A DNA stretch of 23,423 bases from DATKIY01 sp035543875 (lineage in GTDB: Bacteria; Actinomycetota; Actinomycetes; JAHEKZ01). A program made the translations under genes and the position numbers. The notes under the pieces were generated by a model. It saw only the letters and a list, made by a program, of their open reading frames with translations, did not search any database and was not told where the DNA came from. The stretch covers positions 1 to 23,423 of the forward strand of contig DATKIY010000061.1 of assembly GCA_035543875.1 (NCBI GenBank), read 5' to 3'. Below, piece after piece: positions 15,619-21,686 of the stretch. The first letter of the stretch is position 1; every line of letters starts with the position of its first letter.

Positions 15619-16443
15619 CTAACGCTCGCCTCTTTTTGCAATCATTCGGCCGTACGCAGCCTTGCGCAGCGCCTCAGGGACCAATCGGTAACCGCCACGC
15701 ACCACTAGGTTGCGCAGATACTGCTTTCGGGTGACGAACCCGCTTGCGCGAAACTCCCGCTGCAAGGCAATCTCACTACGCAGCAGCTCCCATCCGCCAC
15801 GACGCGCGTACGCTCCAGCACCAACTCGGTACTTGACCAGTGGTTCAGCAACGTTTGCCACCTGCGCACCGTTTTGAATCATCCGCGCGAATAGCCAGTA
15901 GTCCTCCATGAGTGGTAGGTCGCGATAACCACCGGCAGCTTCAACGACCGAGCGCCGGTAGACCACCGTGGGGTGATTGAACGGATCGGCAAACCTGGCC
16001 CACTGCCTAATGTCGTCGGGAGCAAGCGGGGGTGTGCGGTGACCAACGATGTCGTCCTCGTCGTCGCCAAATTCAAGAAGTGAGCTCCCCACTAGATCCA
16101 TTCCCCCTTCGATCAGAGGCAACTGCACGTCAAACCGCCGCGGCAAACTAATGTCGTCGGAATCCATCCTTGCCACGACTTCATGTGCGCACGCGGACAA
16201 GCCCGTGTCCAGTGCTTGCCCAAGGCCCACGTTGTGGTCCAAGTCGATTCGTACCAACGGGACCGGCGACGCCTCTGCCAGTTCATCGAGGGCGCGCGCC
16301 AGCACATCCGGTACAGGCCCATCCCTCACGAGTACGACTTCGGACGGGCGTCGTATCTGGTCGTCTACAGCGCTTTGAAAGGCCCGGCGCAAATGATCCG
16401 GATTGTCCGCACCGTAAGTCGGCAGCAACAGCGAGAATTGCAT
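15619..16443 (-). CDS. Family-2 glycosyltransferase
   Basis: The 274-residue protein is a GT-A-fold glycosyltransferase. It opens with FSLLLPTYGADNPDHL and carries VVLVRDGP (36-43), the family-2 metal/nucleotide motif ARMDSDDI (91-98) and LMEDYWLFARMI, where the acidic pair fits the catalytic region. It resembles short capsule/exopolysaccharide transferases of the AmsE type. Donor and acceptor cannot be read from sequence. I start it at ATG 16443, whose A is shared with the TGA stop of the preceding gene (TGATG). A TTG one codon upstream is a less likely start. It is translationally coupled to the GT2 gene before it and sits 104 bases before glf. A role in building the same envelope glycan is the natural inference. 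Confidence 0.88.
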   Translation of the reverse strand: MQFSLLLPTYGADNPDHLRRAFQSAVDDQIRRPSEVVLVRDGPVPDVLARALDELAEASPVPLVRIDLDHNVGLGQALDTGLSACAHEVVARMDSDDISLPRRFDVQLPLIEGGMDLVGSSLLEFGDDEDDIVGHRTPPLAPDDIRQWARFADPFNHPTVVYRRSVVEAAGGYRDLPLMEDYWLFARMIQNGAQVANVAEPLVKYRVGAGAYARRGGWELLRSEIALQREFRASGFVTRKQYLRNLVVRGGYRLVPEALRKAAYGRMIAKRGER

Positions 16444-17387
16444 CAATGATCGCCAGTGGTCCCACTGTTTGGACGCGGTACGTCAATGCCCGATTCCGCA
16501 AGAACCGCAACGGGATCCTTGGGCGCACGGCGCAATCCGTCAAGAAGTCCGCGGCGTAGTCCCGAGCGCAACACTGATCGGTTGTCTGACGCTGCGAAGG
16601 TCTTAGTCCAGCGACGCAAAGTCGACCCGCCGTAAAGCAACTTCTCCGGGAAAGTCAGCCCATCGCTTCGGGTGAATGTCCACACCTTGTTTCTGACCTC
16701 GAAGTAGAACCGTTCCCCTGGGTCGATATTGGTCGAACCAAACACCTTTGTGCGGTGCTCAACCACGCTTGCTGGGCAGTACAACCCACGAGCACGACGT
16801 AACAAGCGCGTTGTGAACTCGAAGTCGTCATTCCAGATGAAGAACTCCGCCTCCGGAAGTCCGACCTGTCTTACCGCATCCGCATCGACAAGCACCGACA
16901 CAAAGGATGCCGATCTAATGGGCACGCAACCAACCACTTTTGCCTGAGCGACCTTCGTGGCGTCAACCCCCGGACGGCGCCTAGGTGTATTCATCGGGTG
17001 GTCTCGCCCGTCGGTCCAGATCACGCGACTAGCTACCAGAACTGGCGACGACCCAGGACAGTCACGGTGAGCCGTTAACAGGTGCTGCAGCGCATCAGGT
17101 GTTGGCACGGTGTCGTCATCCATGAGCCAGACCAGGTCGGCCCCGGCATCTAGCGCGTGAGCTAGTCCAGCAGCGAACCCTCCTGCCCCACCGGTGTTCG
17201 CTGGCAACGCATGGAGCATCACGTCTGGGAATCGGCTGCGAACCATCTCGGACGTACCGTCGGTGGAAGCGTTATCGATCACGTGAATCGCGTCGGCCCG
17301 TTGGGTTTGTGCGCTGATGGCCGCAAGTGCCTCCTCCAGCAGCGCTCGCCGGTTGTACGCAACGACGACGACATGGACCACGGGCAC
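16443..17387 (-). CDS. Family-2 glycosyltransferase, GlfT1/rhamnosyltransferase-like
   Basis: The 314-residue protein begins VVHVVVVAYNRRALLEEAL and has IDNASTDGT (37-45), NTGGAGGFAAGL (64-75), LMDDDTVP (88-95, metal binding) and FIWNDDFEF (183-191, candidate catalytic acids), followed by VVEHRT. The NxGGAGGF and MDDD blocks are shared with GlfT1, which adds the first galactofuranose units in mycobacteria, and with related rhamnosyltransferases. I would not choose between these on sequence alone. Length is close to GlfT1 (about 300). The start is GTG at 17387 with a weak ribosome site. It is the first gene of the minus-strand glycan operon, reading away from the sulfotransferase at 17597, with 209 bases between them to hold both promoters. 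Confidence 0.87.
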   Translation of the reverse strand: MPVVHVVVVAYNRRALLEEALAAISAQTQRADAIHVIDNASTDGTSEMVRSRFPDVMLHALPANTGGAGGFAAGLAHALDAGADLVWLMDDDTVPTPDALQHLLTAHRDCPGSSPVLVASRVIWTDGRDHPMNTPRRRPGVDATKVAQAKVVGCVPIRSASFVSVLVDADAVRQVGLPEAEFFIWNDDFEFTTRLLRRARGLYCPASVVEHRTKVFGSTNIDPGERFYFEVRNKVWTFTRSDGLTFPEKLLYGGSTLRRWTKTFAASDNRSVLRSGLRRGLLDGLRRAPKDPVAVLAESGIDVPRPNSGTTGDH

Positions 17388-17425
17388 CTGGCGACACTAG
17401 ACCACCGGGGGAGCTAGGCGGCCGT

Positions 17426-17448
17426 GGCTTCGCTACGGTGTCGAAGCC
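17426..17448. promoter_or_regulatory. 7-bp inverted repeat in the divergent glycan/sulfotransferase promoter region
   Basis: GGCTTCG (17426-17432) and CGAAGCC (17442-17448) are exact reverse complements around a nine-base spacer. The site lies 39-61 bases upstream of the GT2 start at 17387, inside the 209-base divergent region that must serve both operons. It could be an operator or a 5'-leader hairpin. A repeat this short can arise by chance in GC-rich DNA. I could not pick out convincing -35/-10 boxes in the rest of this spacer. Confidence 0.3.
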
Positions 17449-17584
17449 CGTCAGCAAGCGGGGAGTGCGCCAAACTGACCCCTGCCGAACCCCTACTAGC
17501 CCACACTGGCCCAGACCCACATCGCCAGAACTAGAGAACAGCCAGCGACAATCCATGCGACACACCATCGATTAACGAGGACAA

Positions 17585-17592
17585 GGAAGGAG
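17585..17592 (+). promoter_or_regulatory. Strong ribosome binding site for the plus-strand sulfotransferase
   Basis: GGAAGGAG lies four bases before ATG 17597. It fixes the start of this gene and is the best Shine-Dalgarno sequence in the plus-strand half of the locus. Confidence 0.75.
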
Positions 17593-17596
17593 ACCC

Positions 17597-18757
17597 ATGG
17601 CGCCGCCGATCGTTTACTTGCACGTCGGCTCACCGAAGACCGGAACCACGTACATCCAGAACGTGCTGTGGGTCAACCGCGAGGCGCTGCAAGCCGACGG
17701 CGTCCTCTTGCCGGGGCATTACCGGTACGCCAGAGTGCAGGCGACGCGCGACCTTCTGAAATGGACGCCAGACGATTCGCCGCAACCGCCCAGATCCTGG
17801 CAACGCATCGCAGCAGAGATCAACCGATGGTCAGGTCGGTCAACGATCTTTTCGATGGAGTTCTTGAGTTGGGCCAGTGCCGACCAGGCGCAAGCGATTG
17901 TGGCGTCAGTTCCAGACAGCCAGATCAAAGTCGTCCTTACAACGCGCGACCTGGCGCGACAGGTGCCCGCGCAGTGGCAGACGGCCATGCGCCAGCGCAA
18001 CACCTGGACCTTGGACGAGTACGCCGATGCTGTTGCAGGCGTGAGCACCGGCAAGCAGGCGCGTGACGCATCCAGGCACTTCTGGCGTCGCCAGGACTAC
18101 GGCAAGATCCTGGCCCACTGGGGCGAGGTCGTTGGAGTTGAGAACCTCACGGTGGTCACCGTTCCACCGTCCGGCGGCGACCCATCCGAACTCTGGCACC
18201 GTTTCTGCCAAGCCACTGACTTGGTGGCTGACCAATTCAAAACGACAGATGCCAGTCACGAGTCACTCGGCGCTGCGTCCACCGAAGTGATGCGGCGCCT
18301 GAACCAGACGACAGCCATCAACTCCATGACTATGCGTAGCTACCAGAAATCGGTGAATGGGGCACTCTCACGCCGCGTGCTCAGCTCCCGCAGGAGCCAA
18401 GAGCCCGGCCTGACACTTCCGACTGCACATACCGAATGGGCCGCGCAAGAAGCAACTCGCCTGATCGATGAGATCAAGTCGGTTGGTGCGGAGCTGGTGG
18501 GAGACCTCGCTGACCTCAACCCTACGGCGACGGCCGCCGCTCCACTTGCCCCAGAACAGCTTCCAGCCGAACAACTGTTAGCAGCCGCCATCGACGGGCT
18601 CGCTGGCCTTGCAGTGGAACACGCCAAGCTGCGCGAGAAGTTTGACGATCTCGAGGCGACAAAGACCAAACAAGCCGCGCGAATCAAGGCGCCGCTCCAA
18701 GCCGGAGGCATCAAGGGGCTCCGACAGAAGTGGCTCAAACGCAGCCCTCGTAGCTGA
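17597..18757 (+). CDS. Sulfotransferase-family protein (paralogue 3)
   Basis: The 386-residue protein shows the phosphosulfate loop LHVGSPKTGTTYIQ (8-21, Lys14) and the 3'-phosphate region VVLTTRDLARQVPAQWQT (112-129, Arg117). It is the closest full-length version of the paralogue family also present at 10049-11113 and 11138-12376. Shared blocks are SMEFLSW, RRVLSSRRSQEPGLTLP, AELVGDLADLNPTA and the C-terminal helix LLAAAIDGLAGLAVEHAKLREKFDDLE, which looks able to form a short coiled coil before a basic tail. The start is ATG at 17597 behind a strong ribosome site. The next gene starts 18 bases after its stop, so the two form an operon. The acceptor is unknown; the neighbourhood points to an envelope polysaccharide. 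Confidence 0.88.
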   Translation: MAPPIVYLHVGSPKTGTTYIQNVLWVNREALQADGVLLPGHYRYARVQATRDLLKWTPDDSPQPPRSWQRIAAEINRWSGRSTIFSMEFLSWASADQAQAIVASVPDSQIKVVLTTRDLARQVPAQWQTAMRQRNTWTLDEYADAVAGVSTGKQARDASRHFWRRQDYGKILAHWGEVVGVENLTVVTVPPSGGDPSELWHRFCQATDLVADQFKTTDASHESLGAASTEVMRRLNQTTAINSMTMRSYQKSVNGALSRRVLSSRRSQEPGLTLPTAHTEWAAQEATRLIDEIKSVGAELVGDLADLNPTATAAAPLAPEQLPAEQLLAAAIDGLAGLAVEHAKLREKFDDLEATKTKQAARIKAPLQAGGIKGLRQKWLKRSPRS

Positions 18758-18775
18758 TCCAGGTAGCGTGGCGCT

Positions 18776-19816
18776 ATGACTGCTGCCACTGATCCCTTCA
18801 TCGAACACTCGCTACGTACCTCGATGTTCTTCGGCGAATCGCGGCTGTTCATTTCCGGTAATCCCAAGGCAGCAGGAACCAGTCTTCGCTGGTGGTTGCT
18901 TGAGACCCACGGCGTCGACGTGGCTGAGCGCACGGCACGCTCGCTTTGGGGTGAGTCCGCTCCGTACCAAACCGTCTGGGACGGACGGGTAGATCTCGAC
19001 TTCACCTGGAACGACCTCGTTGAAGAAGAGCAAGCGGAGGCACTCACTGCAACGGACGTGCTCACCGTGCAGCCTGTTCGTAATCCAGTGACCAGGTGCT
19101 TCTCCGCGTGGGCCGGGAAGTTCCTCACTCTCGAGCCCTACTACCAAGAACGACTTCCCGACGGCTTCGATGAACCACCGACAACGATTGACTCAGGTGA
19201 GCAGATCACGGAGCTGTTTGACGGGTTCGTTCGCTCCCTGGACACGTACGTGGCAGACGACCCGGAGTGGTCCCGGATGGACGTCCACTTCTGGCCACAA
19301 CACCGCCTGCTCGCCCGCGAGCCGGTCGGTCCGGTCTTGCTCCTACGTCAAGAGCAGATGGGTGACGGTCTCGATGCCATTATCAGTCACCTCAAGGAAC
19401 GCGGAGTCAGCGCTTCGCCCATGCCTCGAATGAACGAAAATGTTGTTCCTTACCGGCCCGAGTTCGTGAGCGCGAACGCGCTTGAGTTGATTCAGCAACT
19501 CTATGCGAATGACTTTTCCACCTATGACTACTCAGCAGAACCACCAAGCGCGGGCAAGCAAGAACTGGACCTGCCTTGGTTGAACGACCTCCGCGGTCGC
19601 AACCGCCGTTACGGTGTCGTCCACCGAGCAGCGATGCGGGCCCGCCGTCGCGTTGGCGAGCTGACCGACGAACTTGAACTGGCCCGCCGCGAAATCAAGA
19701 CGTCAAAGACTCGGGAAGAGGAACTGCGTGAAAGCAGCTCATGGCGCGTGACGGAGCCACTGCGTTGGGCATCAGACCGGGTCTCTTCAGCCCGGCCTTC
19801 AAAAAAACGCGACTAG
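18776..19816 (+). CDS. Sulfotransfer_2-type (carbohydrate) sulfotransferase
   Basis: The 346-residue protein belongs to a different sulfotransferase branch from its neighbours, the one that includes animal carbohydrate sulfotransferases. The 5'-PAPS motif is ISGNPKAAGTSLRWWL (26-41, Lys31). The 3'-phosphate motif is VQPVRNPVTRCFSAWAGKF (98-116, with Arg102 and Ser110). FWPQHRLL and FSTYDYS fit the family's later conserved positions. The C-terminus has a predicted coiled coil (ELTDELELARREIKTSKTREEEL). It is followed by ESSSWRVTEPLRWASDR, a short tail motif I recognise from many polysaccharide-locus glycosyltransferases. No signal peptide is present. The start is ATG at 18776, 18 bases after paralogue 3. 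Ten bases separate it from the convergent phosphodiester glycosidase gene. Confidence 0.85.
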   Translation: MTAATDPFIEHSLRTSMFFGESRLFISGNPKAAGTSLRWWLLETHGVDVAERTARSLWGESAPYQTVWDGRVDLDFTWNDLVEEEQAEALTATDVLTVQPVRNPVTRCFSAWAGKFLTLEPYYQERLPDGFDEPPTTIDSGEQITELFDGFVRSLDTYVADDPEWSRMDVHFWPQHRLLAREPVGPVLLLRQEQMGDGLDAIISHLKERGVSASPMPRMNENVVPYRPEFVSANALELIQQLYANDFSTYDYSAEPPSAGKQELDLPWLNDLRGRNRRYGVVHRAAMRARRRVGELTDELELARREIKTSKTREEELRESSSWRVTEPLRWASDRVSSARPSKKRD

Positions 19817-19826
19817 CTAATGCCGG

Positions 19827-21077
19827 CTACGGCACCATGAAGGCGAGTCCGTTGACAACCTCGCGCTCGTAGGTTCCCGTGCTGGTGTCGAGCCCGTAGA
19901 GGTCCCGGCGCGACCACTTGCCGCCGTTACTTCTCGTGTAGAGCGTTGTCGATCCGCCGCCGTCGACCTCGTACGCGAAGTAGAGCCCAAGCTTCTTGGC
20001 GATAGCCGCCTCGTTGGAGAGCCCGAAGCCACCGTTACGAAGTCCGGGGCCGGTGAACAACTTGCCAGGCACGGTGACGGTCCGCCACACGCCTGCCTTT
20101 GTCCAACCAATCATCGTGCGGGGGCGAGCTGCCTTGTCAGCGTATGCGTCGCACCCAAGTGGTGCCGCAACCCCGTTTTCAATCAAGGGGAGACCGCGAC
20201 CAACCGCCGCTTCGAGCTTGACTCCGGAGTCGGTGCTTTGGCGCATGTTCACGTGAACCCGTTGTCCAACAACCCCGCCAGCGCCTACCAATGCCCAGTT
20301 CTCCGAGAAAGCGACCACGCGAGTTCCGGAAGCAACCGGGGCTCCGAGCTGTGCTGTGTTCTTGGTGCTCGACCGGACTTGGGTGATTTTGTTATGCCCA
20401 TTGATGACGAGCTCTGAGACGCCAGCCGGCCGTGGGGTTGTGGAACTTGAGTTCCAGTCGGTGGTGTAGATGGTTGCTCCACCACCCTGCACCTTTTGCC
20501 AGTTCACTCCTTGGATGTCGACGTTAGGTGAGGTGCCGGTCTGTACGACGCCCCGCACACCGATCCAACCGCCAAAGGGCTTGTGGTTTGTGTCGACGCC
20601 GACGACACGTTGCCGGTTTCGGTCGGCGCGAATGATGCGCCCGTTCTTAATCATCGGACCTCGCGCCATCTCCAGCGTCTTGCCGCGAATCGTCGGCGTG
20701 ACGAAGAAGTCTCCGTTGAGGGCCGACACAGCGGTCGGCTGCTGCGCCTTGACCATGTCGCCGCTCTTGATGCGGTTGCCGATGCGTGCGGTCAAGGTGG
20801 AGGGGTAGGCAGTCGATGGGTAGGTCGCCATCAGGATCTTGGCCGTTTGGTCATAGGAAGCGCTGCCCTCGGGGTAGTTCACCGAGGCGGTGTATCGCTT
20901 CAGCTTGCTGCCACCGGCAAATCGCTGCGCGTTGTCCTGCGAAAGACTGGTGACGTTGGAGTTGCAGGGAGTGGCGGCGTCCGCAGTGGTGGTCGCAACG
21001 ACCCCCAGTCCGGCAACCAGCGAGCTAGCGGTCAGCAAGACCAGACCATGACGACGAGCATTGACAGCCAATGACAT
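19827..21077 (-). CDS. Secreted phosphodiester glycosidase family protein (NAGPA domain)
   Basis: The 416-residue protein has a signal peptide: basic NARRHG, a hydrophobic core (11-29) and a probable cleavage site after ADA (32-34). The mature protein carries the NAGPA-domain landmarks. These are VSALNGDFF, ARGPMIKNGRI, RPRTMIGWTKAG and the near-C-terminal GLSNEAAIAKKLG with YEVDGGGSTTLY, where the Asp-Gly-Gly-Gly-Ser segment is the most conserved. The human namesake removes GlcNAc from a phosphodiester on mannose. Bacterial members are thought to cleave phosphodiester-linked sugars on exported polymers. The start is ATG at 21077 with GGGGAG upstream. The gene has its own ~150-base leader. 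Its position at the end of the glycan/sulfotransferase block suggests that it acts on that surface glycan. Confidence 0.88.
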   Translation of the reverse strand: MSLAVNARRHGLVLLTASSLVAGLGVVATTTADAATPCNSNVTSLSQDNAQRFAGGSKLKRYTASVNYPEGSASYDQTAKILMATYPSTAYPSTLTARIGNRIKSGDMVKAQQPTAVSALNGDFFVTPTIRGKTLEMARGPMIKNGRIIRADRNRQRVVGVDTNHKPFGGWIGVRGVVQTGTSPNVDIQGVNWQKVQGGGATIYTTDWNSSSTTPRPAGVSELVINGHNKITQVRSSTKNTAQLGAPVASGTRVVAFSENWALVGAGGVVGQRVHVNMRQSTDSGVKLEAAVGRGLPLIENGVAAPLGCDAYADKAARPRTMIGWTKAGVWRTVTVPGKLFTGPGLRNGGFGLSNEAAIAKKLGLYFAYEVDGGGSTTLYTRSNGGKWSRRDLYGLDTSTGTYEREVVNGLAFMVP

Positions 21078-21203
21078 TGATTCTCCCCAAACAGGTAGCC
21101 GACTCGTCCCCTAGCCGGACTCCCGCAAGGTAACCCACAGTAAGTGGGGAATTCGACCCAGTCCCCCAAACAATCATGGACCTGTCACTCAACCGCCAGA
21201 CAC

Positions 21204-21222
21204 TCATCACTGTGTGTGATGA
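21204..21222 (-). repeat. Perfect 7-bp hairpin after the DUF1622 gene
   Basis: TCATCAC (21204-21210) and GTGATGA (21216-21222) pair around a five-base loop, five bases past the DUF1622 stop. No T-run follows on the minus strand, so it is a weak or stem-only terminator candidate. The remaining sequence up to 21078 must hold the promoter of the glycosidase gene. It contains only a short CCCAC/GTGGG repeat (21134-21148), which I do not interpret. Confidence 0.35.
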
Positions 21223-21227
21223 AACTC

Positions 21228-21659
21228 TTACGTTGCTGCATCACCTGGACGGCCCTTGCCTTCTGGCCCCAATCCGCGTCGGCTGGACTCGATAACGCGC
21301 TCTCCACCGGTCACCATGGCCCGACGCCACGGCGGAACACCTTCGATCTCGGTCTCCAGCGAGAAGCTGAGCACGGTTCGAATCAACACGATGATCGCGA
21401 GGACGGTGACGTTTTCGATCGAAGGAGCGATGGCAACGGTACGAATTAGGTCGGCGGCAACCAGTACTTCAAGTGCCAGCAGGATCGAGGAGCCAAATAC
21501 CTCGCGGAATGCCCTAACGCCCGACAGCTCACCGCGACGTCCGGCGCGGATCCCCACATAGATCGCCCAGAACAGCCCGAGGAACAGCGCCACGACACCA
21601 ACCGCCTCAAAGAAGCGGGCGCTGGCTTCCATCGCGTCTTCGAAGGTCACGACACGCAC
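21228..21659 (-). CDS. DUF1622 membrane protein
   Basis: The 143-residue protein has three hydrophobic segments (about 17-38, 55-78 and 82-101). It carries the blocks typical of DUF1622: LALEVLVAADLIRTV (61-75), a Thr-containing linker, VLIRTVLSFSLETEIEG (91-107) and PW at 110-111. It should sit in the cytoplasmic membrane. The biochemical function of the family is unknown. The start at 21659 lies 27 bases after the stop of the dehydrogenase gene on the same strand, so the two are probably co-transcribed. The C-terminal ~30 residues are hydrophilic and basic. Nothing suggests truncation. Confidence 0.85.
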   Translation of the reverse strand: MRVVTFEDAMEASARFFEAVGVVALFLGLFWAIYVGIRAGRRGELSGVRAFREVFGSSILLALEVLVAADLIRTVAIAPSIENVTVLAIIVLIRTVLSFSLETEIEGVPPWRRAMVTGGERVIESSRRGLGPEGKGRPGDAAT

Positions 21660-21686
21660 GGTAACGCCACTTACCGACGATCGCTG

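Noticed and set aside
16444..16446. TTG start for the GT2 gene at 15619
   Set aside because: The adjacent ATG at 16443 gives a normal N-terminus and the common TGATG coupling, and TTG adds only one residue.
21134..21148. CCCAC/GTGGG hairpin upstream of the glycosidase gene
   Set aside because: Only five pairs with no conserved context; expected by chance in GC-rich DNA.
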